Shown one piece after another: positions 1 to 8,515 of a DNA stretch of 64,000 bases (the first letter of the stretch is position 1; each line of letters starts with the position of its first letter). The position numbers were made by a program, and so were the translations under genes. Source of the DNA: Mesobacillus boroniphilus. Lineage in GTDB: Bacteria; Bacillota; Bacilli; Bacillales; Cytobacillaceae. The stretch spans positions 186,001 to 250,000 of the forward strand of contig NZ_QTKX01000003.1 in NCBI RefSeq assembly GCF_018424685.1, written 5' to 3'. Under the pieces are notes generated by a model that saw nothing but the letters and a program-made list of their open reading frames with translations, was not told where the DNA came from and searched no databases.

Positions 1-106
1 TCCATGTATAGGTCTTAGGACTGATTAAAAATTAAAGCCCCAGCCTGTTAATTGATCATGGGTAATGGCTTATCATGAACCTATAATCAATTGGAGGCGA
101 AATAAA

Positions 107-820
107 ATGAAAAAAGTGATCGGTTTTGGTTTGGCAGCATTATCAGCTGTTTTAATACTGTCAGGATGTAATAACACAATTCTTGCTAATAACGAAAGTG
201 ATGATGAAATCGTCGTTGAGAAGGATCGGGCAAAAGAGCTTGAGGTTGTTTTGAATTTTGGCGCCGGGAAAATGGATGTTGCGGGTGGCGCTGATGAATG
301 GGTAAGTGGTAACGCAATCTATGAACCTGAAAAAATGAAACCTGAAGTCTCGTATGATTTAAAAGGGAAAGTGGGCAAAGTAGAGATTGCTCAGCCAGAT
401 CATTTTAAAATCGGAAAGATGAAGAATGAATGGGATTTGAAAATCAACGAGGATGTTCCAGTGGAACTTGTCGTAAATGCAGGCGCATCAGACACCGATC
501 TTGACTTAAACGGGATTCAACTTTCCAACCTTGAAGTGAACGCAGGGGTTGGTGATTTAACCGTGGATCTGGGAGGAGATTGGAAAGAAAGCTTTGATGT
601 CCGTATTTCATCGGGAGTAGGAAAGATGACTGTGATCCTTCCAAAAGATACAGGAGTGAGAGTACACGCACAAAAAGGCATAGGCTCTTCAACCTTTGAA
701 AACTTAATTTCAAAAGGAGACGGCGTTTATGTAAATGAAGCTTACGAAGATGCAAAAGTAAAGATTGATCTTGATGCAGACTTAGGTGTCGGCGAAGTAA
801 CATTTAAAACGGCAAAATAA
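107..820 (+). CDS. Toast-rack domain lipoprotein
   Basis: The product is a 237-residue cell-surface lipoprotein. The start at 107 has an upstream GGAGG; an ATG at 65 would add 14 residues before the signal peptide and is rejected. Residues 1-21 form a lipoprotein signal ending in the lipobox LSGC. After an acidic linker the rest is Gly/Asp/Val-rich beta repeats such as LNFGAGKMDV, VNAGVGDLTVDL and SSGVGKMTVIL. That pattern matches toast_rack and LiaF-type cell-wall stress proteins. No enzymatic residues are seen. A role in envelope-stress sensing is inferred from the fold family only. It stands alone, without an obvious operon partner. Confidence 0.8.
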   Translation: MKKVIGFGLAALSAVLILSGCNNTILANNESDDEIVVEKDRAKELEVVLNFGAGKMDVAGGADEWVSGNAIYEPEKMKPEVSYDLKGKVGKVEIAQPDHFKIGKMKNEWDLKINEDVPVELVVNAGASDTDLDLNGIQLSNLEVNAGVGDLTVDLGGDWKESFDVRISSGVGKMTVILPKDTGVRVHAQKGIGSSTFENLISKGDGVYVNEAYEDAKVKIDLDADLGVGEVTFKTAK

Positions 821-1209
821 TTCGGTAAGGGGGACGACTCCAGCGTTTCATCATTCGTAAAGAATGGTGGGACAGCGGAACCGTCGCTCTGTATTCAGAA
901 ATCAAACCTTTTTAATCAAACGTTTGATTAAGAAAAAAAATCGCTTTTTCTTTATTGTCTTATCTCAGCAATTCTTTTACGTGTACAATCATTCCTTTTG
1001 AAATCGTAAGCCTCATCCTCAAAATCCATGTGCTTAGATTAGTATTAGTGGTCATTCCGATTTTGTTTATTTTCGGCGGACTCAAAATATTCACTGATGA
1101 TAAAGATCAATAAACAGGCATGATCAACCTATATTTATACCAATCAGAATAAATGAAAGGATGAGTGGGATATTATGGGTAAGCTAAGGTAAAGGGAATT
1201 GAATCCATA
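821..1209. other. Intergenic region with repeat and short coding remnant
   Basis: No complete gene is seen. Around 828-895 are degenerate copies of the dispersed GGGACGG repeat. At about 1031-1111 a plus-strand frame reads a hydrophobic stretch (VVIPILFIFGGLKIF, then TDDKDQ and stop). It could be the tail of a lost small membrane protein, but it has no ribosome site. The palindrome at 913-930 is listed separately. Confidence 0.4.
913..930. promoter_or_regulatory. 18-bp perfect palindrome, possible operator
   Basis: TAATCAAACGTTTGATTA is a perfect 18-bp palindrome followed by an A-rich run. It lacks the GC-rich stem of a terminator and resembles a dimeric (TetR-type) operator. No regulator gene is adjacent, so the target is unknown. 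Confidence 0.35.
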
Positions 1210-1730
1210 ATGAATAACTATTTCAAAAACATTAATAATAAAAATTTTAAAGTGAACGTCTATAAATCTCCCTGGGCTGCAGCGAATGGTCTGCGTGCTT
1301 ACCTGGCTTTGGCCAATTTTATAATCGGGATTATATAATCGCAATCACATTAGGCTTATGGGAAATTCTTGTTAACTTAATGAGCGGATTGAATTGGTCC
1401 ATATATTATTCATTTATTGGGGATTTGCAACAATCATTTGAGGTAATAGATTGGGGATGGGGCTTGTATTATCCATCTGTATACGTCTTCAATATCTGGC
1501 ATGCATACGATAGAGCCAAAACAATCAACTTAGAGCTCGAAAATAGAGGGGTTCCCAAACCAGAAAAATATGCACACAGCTTAGGTTTTTTTACAGGATT
1601 GTTCTTGGGTATGTTCTTTGGAATACACTGGAACTTTTTCGAAAGTCCAGTCTTTAGTGGGCTAACGTTAGGTCTTGTTTTGGGAATATCAGGTCATGTT
1701 CTTGAAAAACGCATATTGAAGAATAATTAA
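1210..1730 (+). pseudogene. Frameshifted small multi-pass membrane protein
   Basis: ATG at 1210 opens a frame reading MNNYFKNINN...KSPWAAA, which stops soon afterwards. The frame used by the later ORF (1380-1730) continues upstream as CLPGFGQFYNRDYIIAITLG, WEILVN and then MSGLNWSIYY. KSPWAAA followed by a PGxGQFY turn is a typical N-terminus of small Bacillus membrane proteins. A single indel near 1275-1290 therefore splits one gene of about 170 residues. At least three hydrophobic segments are visible (around LLGLWEILV, FFTGLFLGMFFGIHW and LTLGLVLGISG). Function is unknown. It may be decay or a sequencing error. Confidence 0.6.
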
Positions 1731-1868
1731 TTTAACTGGAATCATCTCTAGTAAAAAGCAAAAAATATTTTCGGGACGAGGGAACAGTTATAGTACTTCA
1801 CAGATTGTATACATATGTGTGACAACAGCACAGTCCCTATGTCTGCAACGCCATAACATTTTGGTGAT

Positions 1869-1895
1869 ACACATCGTTAACGGTGTGTTTTTTTG
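1869..1895 (+). terminator. Rho-independent terminator
   Basis: ACACATCGTT/AACGGTGTGT stem with one mismatch, followed by seven T. It lies about 140 bases after the frameshifted membrane gene. Confidence 0.6.
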
Positions 1896-1902
1896 TATAA
1901 AG

Positions 1903-1985
1903 AGATGCCGGGGAAGGTTCTAATATTTCATTGTTGTAATAAATTGTATTTTCGTAAAGCGCGAAAACCGTCCCTGTGTTTCTCC
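1903..1985. repeat. MITE-like dispersed element, about 83 bp
   Basis: One end reads GATGCCGGGGAAGGTTCTAA and the other GCGAAAACCGTCCCTGTGTT, which are imperfect inverted repeats. Same family as the copies at 30170, 54445 and 62049. It fills much of the 365-base gap before the thioesterase gene. A second degenerate pair is at about 1773-1843. Confidence 0.5.
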
Positions 1986-2097
1986 AAGAAATCGAATAAA
2001 GGTGCAGGAATGTTCAAGAAGGAATAATAGATTACTTTGTTGAAGAATGTATCGAACAGCATATTTCGCCAGGAGCAAAAATCTAGGAGGATTAATG

Positions 2098-2526
2098 ATG
2101 TTACATACGAAACCAGAATATGACGATTTCCCATTAAAGGCATATGACAAGATTCGGTATGCAGATACTGATCGTCAGGGGCATGTGAATAACGCACTGT
2201 TTTCAACATTCTTGGAAACTGGAAGAACAGAGCTTCTCTATGCAAACGAGCCACTGCATGCAGAAGATGCTTCATTTGTAATAGCGAGTCAAAAGCTGGA
2301 TTTACTTTCTGAAATACGATGGCCTGGGACAGTTGAGATCGGCAGTGCCATTACAAGAATTGGCAACAGTTCCTTGTCTTTATTTCAAGGAATCTATCAA
2401 AATGGAAAACTTGCTGCAGTGGCAGATACCGTCATCGTGCAAATGGACGACCACACTAGAAAATCTGCGCCACTTTCACCTGAAACAAAAGAGCGATTAA
2501 AGCAATATTTAGTTGAAATTCAATAA
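2098..2526 (+). CDS. Acyl-CoA thioesterase, 4HBT hot-dog family
   Basis: The 142-residue protein has the 4-hydroxybenzoyl-CoA thioesterase pattern: IRYADTDRQGHVNNALFSTF near residues 16-35, with the family Asp and the HVNN motif. Such enzymes hydrolyse acyl-CoA thioesters in the cytoplasm. AGGAGG at 2085-2090 favours ATG 2098 (spacing 7); ATG 2095 is also possible, and the upstream in-frame ATG at 2047 has no ribosome site. The substrate cannot be told from sequence. It is followed by a repeat element and then the nitroreductase gene, probably not in one operon. Confidence 0.8.
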   Translation: MLHTKPEYDDFPLKAYDKIRYADTDRQGHVNNALFSTFLETGRTELLYANEPLHAEDASFVIASQKLDLLSEIRWPGTVEIGSAITRIGNSSLSLFQGIYQNGKLAAVADTVIVQMDDHTRKSAPLSPETKERLKQYLVEIQ

Positions 2527-2545
2527 AACTATATAACCAATGATC

Positions 2546-2593
2546 GAAACGCAGGGACGGTTTCAGTGTTTGAGACAGTGGAACGGTCCCTTT
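2546..2593. repeat. Dispersed GGGACGG repeat
   Basis: GAAACGCAGGGACGGTTTCA is followed closely by GAGACAGTGGAACGGTCCCT, a compact copy of the MITE-like family. The nitroreductase reading frame runs open through it, creating a false N-terminal extension. Confidence 0.55.
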
Positions 2594-2623
2594 ATCTATA
2601 TCAGATTTTTAGGAGTGATTGTT

Positions 2624-3403
2624 TTGGAATTGAGTGATGTTATACACGGGCACAGATCGATACGAGAATATGAAGATAGGGAAATAAGTCAAGATCTGCT
2701 AGACCAAATTTTAGAGGCGGGTATTCGAGCCTCCTCAAGTGGCAATATGCAAACTTATTCGATTATCGTCACAAAAGACAAAGAACTTAAAGAAAAATTA
2801 TACACTGCTCATATGGAGCAATCGATGGTTGTTGATGCACCTATACTAGTAACATTTTGTGCTGATTTTAATCGAATGAGGAAATGGCTTGCACTCAACG
2901 ATGCACCGGTACATTTTGATAATTACATGAGCTTTATGATCGGTGCCATTGATGCGACTCTGGTAGCGCAAAACTGTGCCCTGGCAGCTGAAAATGCGGG
3001 ACTAGGCATCTGCTATATGGGCTCGACGCTTGCAAATTGTGACCAAATTGGTGAACTGCTGAACCTGCCGCCAAATGTCGTACCCGTTGTTGGTTATTCA
3101 TTAGGGTATCCCGCAGAAAACCCTGCTCCGCGTGATCGATTGCCGATGCATGGACTTGTTCACTACGACCAGTATGAAGATTACTCGGATGAAGACATTC
3201 TGGAAATTTATAAAGATCGAAATGAAAAAGGATGGAACCGCTACATGGCCGTCCCAAAACTTAAAGAAATGACAGAACAATTAGGGTTGAAAAATCTTGC
3301 TCAAATCTATACTAAAGCCAAGTATACGAAGGAATCGCACCTCGAATTTTCACAAACCGTGCTGAAGTACTTGGAGAGACAAAACTTTATGAATAATGAA
3401 TAA
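2624..3403 (+). CDS. NfsA/FRP-type flavin nitroreductase
   Basis: The 259-residue protein starts HGHRSIREYEDREISQDLLD and continues ILEAGIRASSSGNMQTYSII, the FMN-binding N-terminus of oxygen-insensitive NAD(P)H nitroreductases. GLGICYMGS near the middle and VVGYSLGYPAENP match the family core. TTG 2624 is chosen because AGGAGTG lies 8 bases upstream and homology begins at once; a longer frame from 2540 runs through a repeat element. Expected role: two-electron reduction of nitro or quinone compounds with NADPH. A terminator follows. Confidence 0.85.
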   Translation: MELSDVIHGHRSIREYEDREISQDLLDQILEAGIRASSSGNMQTYSIIVTKDKELKEKLYTAHMEQSMVVDAPILVTFCADFNRMRKWLALNDAPVHFDNYMSFMIGAIDATLVAQNCALAAENAGLGICYMGSTLANCDQIGELLNLPPNVVPVVGYSLGYPAENPAPRDRLPMHGLVHYDQYEDYSDEDILEIYKDRNEKGWNRYMAVPKLKEMTEQLGLKNLAQIYTKAKYTKESHLEFSQTVLKYLERQNFMNNE

Positions 3404-3481
3404 AAAATACGATCTTATCGTTATTCAAAAACTTTCTCCTCAATTATTTTTATAAATTAGATTCTCCTTGATGATCTTTTG

Positions 3482-3527
3482 AAAAACGTCTCAATCCATT
3501 GGTATAACTGGGTTGAGACGTTTTTTA
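3482..3527 (+). terminator. Rho-independent terminator
   Basis: AAAACGTCTCAATCCA pairs with TGGGTTGAGACGTTTT, followed by a T-run. It ends the nitroreductase gene. Confidence 0.85.
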
Positions 3528-3658
3528 TTTGTATAAAACTACGCGGGATGGATTATAACATGACGGAAATGAGGTTTGCATAAAAAGTCCAGGCTGTCTA
3601 ATGAAATTCACAAGAAAGACGCCTTCCTATCCTCATCTCTGGGGAGGCGTCAATTCAT

Positions 3659-4888
3659 TCACTTTCTTTTTGCAGAAAGCGGCCTGTCCTGTAAATATAA
3701 CTCCAGATCAGGGCTGTTTCCTTTCATTATATCATCGGCAATGATTTTCGCTTGCATCTGGCTGTAAACTGTTCCGTTGTCTCCAAACGCAAAAAGGAAA
3801 TAGCTGTTTGGATATTCGTCATACATACCAATAATCGGCAGACCGTCCGCTGTTCCCCCGTAAAACGCGCCCAAATAATAGTCAGGTTCAACAGAGATGG
3901 AAGGGAACATCTTGTTGAACTCATCGATCAGCTTGTCTCGCTTATGAATCAGTTTGCTGTCCCGGTCTTTAGGATAATTTGTATTATCATCAAGCCCGCC
4001 AATAATGATGCGGTTATCGGCTGTTGTCCGTAAAAATATATATGGCCTGGCTGTTTCCCATAAAAGCGTTCGGTTGTACCAGGCTGATAGGTCGTTAACA
4101 GGCTTTGTTGTGACGGTATACGTACTGACAAAAGAAACAAGCTTTTCCTTTTTCATGTCGATTCCTTCGTAGCCTGCAGCAAAAATCACCTGGCCTGCAG
4201 AGATGGAGCTGCCCCCTTTTGTGGAAATGATCATCCGGTTCGTTTGAGGATCATAATGATGGCCATTCATCTCGGTGTTTTCGTATATCTGAATTCCTTT
4301 CTTCGCCGCGTAGTCCATTAACGCATGAGTAAACTTGAAAGGATTCAGCTCTCCATCATTAAAGGAATAGATGGCCGCCTCTCGGCTGAATGGATATTTC
4401 TCTTCGATCTCTTCTTTTTCGAGAAAAGCCACTTTCATGCCTTGTAGCTTTAAGAATTCGTACTCTTTTCTCAGCGCATCGACATCCTCACTGCAGCTTG
4501 CAGAATAAAGTGAATCTCTTCGGCAAAATTCACAGTCGATATCAACCAGCTTCGATGCTGCTTCCATTTCATTGATGGCTTCCTGCAAGAGTTCCAAATG
4601 TCTTGAAATATAATCATTTCCAAAGGTGTTGACCAGGTTCGTGAACATCTTCTCCCCGGAATACTGAATGAGCGCAGTATTCGAACTGGTGCTGCCACTC
4701 CCAATCTTCTCTTTTTCAATGACAGCGACTTTTAACCCAGAGTCCGCAAGGTAATAGGCGCATTGCGAAGCAGAACTTCCCCCTCCAACAATCAAGACGT
4801 CACATTCCAAATTTCCCTCTAACGGTGGGTAGGAGGGAGGAGAAGGAAAAGTCGCAGGCCAATAATAAGTACCAGACATTAAATTCAT
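3659..4888 (-). CDS. FAD-dependent oxidoreductase, DAO (glycine oxidase-like) family
   Basis: The 409-residue flavoprotein has an N-terminal dinucleotide fold at CDVLIVGGGSSASQCAYYLA, where the last Gly of GxGxxG is Ala/Ser. GSGSTSSNTALIQYSGEKMF follows, typical of D-amino-acid-oxidase-like enzymes. Near the C-terminus are IIIGGLDDNTNYPKD, YLGAFYGGTADGLPIIG and FAFGDNGTVYSQMQAKIIAD, the second FAD-contacting region. It probably oxidises an amine or amino acid; the substrate is unknown. Start 4888 follows GGGGGAAACAC; an in-frame ATG at 4945 lacks a good site and adds a hydrophobic tail. Terminator-like DNA separates it from the GNAT gene upstream. Confidence 0.8.
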   Translation of the reverse strand: MNLMSGTYYWPATFPSPPSYPPLEGNLECDVLIVGGGSSASQCAYYLADSGLKVAVIEKEKIGSGSTSSNTALIQYSGEKMFTNLVNTFGNDYISRHLELLQEAINEMEAASKLVDIDCEFCRRDSLYSASCSEDVDALRKEYEFLKLQGMKVAFLEKEEIEEKYPFSREAAIYSFNDGELNPFKFTHALMDYAAKKGIQIYENTEMNGHHYDPQTNRMIISTKGGSSISAGQVIFAAGYEGIDMKKEKLVSFVSTYTVTTKPVNDLSAWYNRTLLWETARPYIFLRTTADNRIIIGGLDDNTNYPKDRDSKLIHKRDKLIDEFNKMFPSISVEPDYYLGAFYGGTADGLPIIGMYDEYPNSYFLFAFGDNGTVYSQMQAKIIADDIMKGNSPDLELYLQDRPLSAKRK

Positions 4889-4993
4889 GTGTTTCCCCCA
4901 TCTCATAAAGATATTCAATAGTATTTCCAGGCCATGGCATGACATACCATTTTATAGGTGGGACATGGGGACATGTGTCTCCTATCATTAAAA

Positions 4994-5016
4994 AAGCTCC
5001 CTGATCAGGGAGCTTT
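4994..5016 (-). terminator. Terminator of the GNAT gene
   Basis: AAGCTCCCTGATCAGGGAGCTT is a perfect palindrome with a six-T run on the minus strand. It sits just past the stop of the minus-strand acetyltransferase. Confidence 0.8.
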
Positions 5017-5019
5017 CAA

Positions 5020-5547
5020 TTATGTATTTCTAAGAACAATAATAAATCCATCGAGTATCTGATGACTTACCTTAAATCCTTTGCTTTTGTAAAATTGCAG
5101 GGCGGCAACATTCCCGTTGGATACATAGATAAACTGGTCATGAATGTCGTCAAAGGAATCAAGCCAATCCTTTGATTTTTCATACAGAACTGATCCGATC
5201 CCCATGCTGCGATACCCTTCTTTGAGATAAAATTGAGAAAGGCAGCCGACATCATTTCCTTTTACCGAATCCATGTCAAAAAAAGTAGCAAATTCATTCG
5301 AATATACTTCTTTCGGAGAAACATTACTATATACGTAGCCAACAATTTCATCGCCATCCATCGCGGCAATGATATAATTCGCCTTCGCGTTCTTAACTGA
5401 AGGAACCATTCTGGATTCAAAGCTCATGCCATTAAAGAGCTCCGGACGTACAGTGGCTAATGATTTTTGGTAACTCATCAATTCATTGCAGAGATGTTTC
5501 ACGCGGGTAATCTGCTCATCAGGAATAAGCTCATAACGAATTGCCAT
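5020..5547 (-). CDS. GNAT family N-acetyltransferase
   Basis: The protein is about 175 residues. The acetyl-CoA pocket is seen in FYLKEGYRSMGIGSVLYEKS (a Q/RxxGxG/A loop variant, R-S-M-G-I-G-S) followed by FIYVSNGNVAALQFYKSKGF, the typical N-x-x-A-x-x-F-Y-x-x-x-G-F ending. Expected reaction: acetyl transfer from acetyl-CoA to an unknown amine. Two adjacent ATGs (5550, 5547) follow AAGGAAG; 5547 has the better spacing. It is a single gene with its own terminator. Confidence 0.8.
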   Translation of the reverse strand: MAIRYELIPDEQITRVKHLCNELMSYQKSLATVRPELFNGMSFESRMVPSVKNAKANYIIAAMDGDEIVGYVYSNVSPKEVYSNEFATFFDMDSVKGNDVGCLSQFYLKEGYRSMGIGSVLYEKSKDWLDSFDDIHDQFIYVSNGNVAALQFYKSKGFKVSHQILDGFIIVLRNT

Positions 5548-5620
5548 CATCAACTTCCTTTCTAATCAGGGTTTTAATGGAATTATATATCAAAACAACA
5601 GTTCATGATAACCAAAATAA

Positions 5621-5654
5621 AAAGGAAGCATGGGTCAGTTCTCATGCTTCCTTT
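5621..5654. terminator. Hairpin between divergent genes
   Basis: AAAGGAAGCATG pairs with CATGCTTCCTTT, with T-rich flanks on both strands. It could end transcription in either direction and resembles the GAAGCA/TGCTTC hairpin family seen elsewhere in the window. Confidence 0.55.
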
Positions 5655-5734
5655 CTTGTTGTTGTGAAAACGATAAACAGCTTGTCATGATTAGTTAACA
5701 TCGTTCATAAACTCTATCAAAAGGGGGTGTAGAG

Positions 5735-5953
5735 TTGAATCAAGTTTCTAACAGAGTAGATTATTATCTAAAAGACAAACGTCTCTTAAGTGCCAATGTA
5801 AAGCATTGGGAGCAATACATTGCAGCCTTGAGGGCCAGTAATACTGTAACGATAGACAAAAAAGAGTATATGGTAGACAAAATAAATATGGTTCATGATC
5901 CTGGAACCATAGTATTAAAAGTCAACATTGAACCACTTAGAATATATAAATAA
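5735..5953 (+). CDS. Hypothetical protein, 72 aa
   Basis: A TTG start with AAGGGGGTGT five bases upstream supports a real short gene. The product is soluble, basic and without signal or membrane segment (HWEQYIAALRASNTVTID, then VLKVNIEPLRIY). I do not recognise the family. A small hairpin with a T-rich tail follows immediately. Its flanks carry no partner genes. Confidence 0.6.
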   Translation: MNQVSNRVDYYLKDKRLLSANVKHWEQYIAALRASNTVTIDKKEYMVDKINMVHDPGTIVLKVNIEPLRIYK

Positions 5954-5978
5954 GTATCCTTCGGGATGCTTTTTACTT
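5951..5978 (+). terminator. Short terminator
   Basis: AGTATCC-TTCG-GGATGCT stem-loop followed by TTTTAC, directly after the stop of the 72-aa gene. Confidence 0.55.
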
Positions 5979-6231
5979 TTACTGCAATTAAGTTCATGAT
6001 TGTTTTTTATTTCCCATTTTTATGAAACAGCTGTGGTATTACATAAATCGTGAAGAGACAGAGGAATCGGTCCGCGGCATCACATCGAGATTTTATATTT
6101 TAAAAATATCAATTGAAAGAATATTTATAAATAGGTAGAATATTACTAATAATCAAAATTCTTCAAGAAATTTTATTGTTGAAAGGAGGGAAGGTTTAAG
6201 TCAATCTCAATAATTTTAAAGGAGAGAAGAA

Positions 6232-7461
6232 ATGAATAGGAAGAAAATGTCACTTTCTAACAAGACACTGATTGGTATGATTTTAGGTGCAATTATTGGA
6301 TTTATTATCGGACCTCGTATTGAAATGATTTCGGTTATAGGAGATATATTCTTAAAAATGCTGCAAATGGCTATTGTACCATTAATTTTCTTTACGGTCG
6401 TTTCAGCTATTGCAAGTATGAACGATTTAAAGGTTCTAGGCCGGATTGGAAGTAAATTAATTCTATTATTTATGGGAACCACTCTCGCAGCTTCAGTAAT
6501 CGGAGTAATCGTTGGGCGGACTATAAATCCTGGAAAAGGCCTTCTTCTAAATGATTTACCACCAGTTGATGCGGTAGCGGAAGCGCCGACAATTCAAAGC
6601 GTCTTAATTAATATGTTCCCCCAAAATATTCTACAGGCAATGGCAGAAGCAAATATGCTGCAAGTGATTGTCTTTGCTATTTTTTCTGGAATTGCCATTC
6701 TCTTGTTGCAAAAAGACGATCGTGAACGGATAACTGGCATATTCCAAGTACTCTCTCGGTTTGTTATGAAGATTCTCAACATCGTCCTCGAGTTTTCTCC
6801 ATACGGGGTATTTGCGTTAATGGCTGTGACGGCCGGAAAATATGGGACCTCAATTATTGGTCCATTAACTAAATTTATTGGGACAATCTATCTGGGACTG
6901 TTTGTGCAAGTTTTAGTTGTATATTTTGTCTTGTATTATTTATTTACAAGAAAGAATCCATTCATTATGTTTAAGAAAATTAAGTCCGTTTGGATTACAA
7001 GCGCTACAACGTGTAGCTCAAAAGCGACGATGCCTGTATCTATTAGGACTTGTGAAGAGGATCTTCACTTATCAAAAAATGTGGTAGGCTTAACAATTCC
7101 AGTTGGTGCCTCGATGAATATGGATGGAAATGCTCTATGGTTCGGTGTTGTGGCTATCTTTGTTTCAGCCCTGGCAGGGGTCGAGTTAACCCTGACACAA
7201 CAACTGGTTGCAGTGTTTATGGGAGTTTTAATGACTTTAGGAAGCCCTGGTATACCAGGTGGGATTTTTGTTGCAACGGCAGTATTCTTAAATGTTTTAG
7301 GACTACCACTCGAAGTTATTGGATTATTAGCTGGGATATTCCGAATCATGGATATGGGAATCACTACGGTTAATGTAGTCGGATCCGTTGTCGTGGCTTC
7401 CATTATTGGACGTAAAGGAAAGACCGATATTCCTATAGATGCTCCCGCGTTGAATAGCTAA
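6232..7461 (+). CDS. Dicarboxylate/amino acid:cation symporter (DAACS/GltP family)
   Basis: The 409-residue membrane protein has eight or so hydrophobic segments and re-entrant loops. Family motifs are present: the Ser-rich loop TSATTCSSKATMPVSI around residues 255-270 and IPVGASMNMDGNALWFG around 290-306 (NMDGN where NMDGT is usual). VFLNVLGLPLEVIGLLAGIF and RIMDMGITTVNVVG complete the substrate and ion site. It should import an acidic or sulfur amino acid with Na+ or H+. ATG 6232 follows AAAGGAGAGAAGA. The PLP-enzyme gene starts 42 bases downstream with no terminator between, so the two probably form an operon. Confidence 0.85.
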   Translation: MNRKKMSLSNKTLIGMILGAIIGFIIGPRIEMISVIGDIFLKMLQMAIVPLIFFTVVSAIASMNDLKVLGRIGSKLILLFMGTTLAASVIGVIVGRTINPGKGLLLNDLPPVDAVAEAPTIQSVLINMFPQNILQAMAEANMLQVIVFAIFSGIAILLLQKDDRERITGIFQVLSRFVMKILNIVLEFSPYGVFALMAVTAGKYGTSIIGPLTKFIGTIYLGLFVQVLVVYFVLYYLFTRKNPFIMFKKIKSVWITSATTCSSKATMPVSIRTCEEDLHLSKNVVGLTIPVGASMNMDGNALWFGVVAIFVSALAGVELTLTQQLVAVFMGVLMTLGSPGIPGGIFVATAVFLNVLGLPLEVIGLLAGIFRIMDMGITTVNVVGSVVVASIIGRKGKTDIPIDAPALNS

Positions 7462-7503
7462 TTTTTTTTATAAACGACAATGACAATACGAGGAGGTGTC
7501 GAG

Positions 7504-8421
7504 ATGAACTATGCAGAAACGATCGCCGACTTGATAGGAAAGACACCACTGTTAAAACTGCAAAAACTATCAGACCAAGCAAATTGTTTTGCCAAGTGTG
7601 AATTCCTTAATCCCATCAGCATCAAAGATAGACCGGTACTGAAGATTATTGAAGATGCAGAGGAAAAGGGACAGATTAAACCTGGAGATACACTCATTGA
7701 GATGACTAGTGGAAACACCGGTATGGCATTAGCCTATATTGCGTCTGTAAAAGGATACAGAGCCATTTTAGTCATGTCTGAAATCCAGAGTGTAGAAAGA
7801 AGAAAAATCATGAAAGCTTTTGGAGCCGATTTAATCCTCACGCCAGCAGAAGAAGGAACAGCAGGAGCGAAGAAGAAGCTTCAGGAGATATTAAAAGAAC
7901 ATCAAGATTATTATTACGTAGGACAACATAAAAACATGAACAATCCTGAATCTCATTATAAGACAACCGGTCCCGAGCTATGGGAAGACACTGACGGTAA
8001 AATTGACATTCTTGTTGCAGGGTTGGGTACTGGAGGGACCATCTGCGGTGCAGGGAAATACCTCAAGGAAAAGAATCCGGATATGAAGCTGGTCGCTGTG
8101 GAACCTTATGATGCGCCATTCATATCTAAGGGAGTTTTCAAGGCACATAGAATCATGGGTACAGCTCCTGGATTTATGCCAGAAACCCTTAACAAAGAAA
8201 TAATTGATGAAATCATGTTGGTAAAAGAAGAGGAAGCCTTTGATATGTGCAGGCAATTAGCAAATAAAGAAGGCGTACTTGTAGGGATATCATCCGGGGC
8301 TGTGGCCAGTATAATGCAGGAACTGTGTAATAGACCTGAGAATAAAGGCAAAAACATCGTTGGAATTTTTGCTGATTCAGGTCAAAGGTATCTAAGTGTA
8401 GAGGGATTATTTAATAGTTAA
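7504..8421 (+). CDS. PLP-dependent cysteine synthase family protein
   Basis: The 305-residue protein is a fold-type II PLP enzyme. Lys41 in SIKDRP is the Schiff-base lysine, TSGNTG (68-73) binds the substrate carboxylate, GTGGT from 175 holds the phosphate, and Ser near 263 in GISSG contacts the pyridine nitrogen. It resembles O-acetylserine sulfhydrylase and related synthases. NPISIKDRP replaces the usual PGGSVKDR, and the later motif VLVMSEIQSVERRKIMKAFG differs from CysK in detail, so the true substrate may differ. ATG 7504 follows AGGAGGTG. It is co-directional with the symporter 42 bases upstream, suggesting uptake plus metabolism of one amino acid. Confidence 0.82.
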   Translation: MNYAETIADLIGKTPLLKLQKLSDQANCFAKCEFLNPISIKDRPVLKIIEDAEEKGQIKPGDTLIEMTSGNTGMALAYIASVKGYRAILVMSEIQSVERRKIMKAFGADLILTPAEEGTAGAKKKLQEILKEHQDYYYVGQHKNMNNPESHYKTTGPELWEDTDGKIDILVAGLGTGGTICGAGKYLKEKNPDMKLVAVEPYDAPFISKGVFKAHRIMGTAPGFMPETLNKEIIDEIMLVKEEEAFDMCRQLANKEGVLVGISSGAVASIMQELCNRPENKGKNIVGIFADSGQRYLSVEGLFNS

Positions 8422-8455
8422 TATGATACTTTGACTTCAAATAGGGTTCCTATCA

Positions 8456-8484
8456 GCCACCGAGATGATCGGTGGCCTTTTTTA
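8456..8484 (+). terminator. Rho-independent terminator
   Basis: GCCACCGA-GATGA-TCGGTGGC followed by a T-run, ending the symporter/PLP-enzyme operon. Confidence 0.85.
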
Positions 8485-8515
8485 TTAGAAAGCAAAAGCC
8501 CCGTTCCTTGGCAGA

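Noticed and set aside
444..803. 119-aa minus-strand frame
   Set aside because: Antisense to the toast-rack lipoprotein, Leu/Arg-rich and without a ribosome site.
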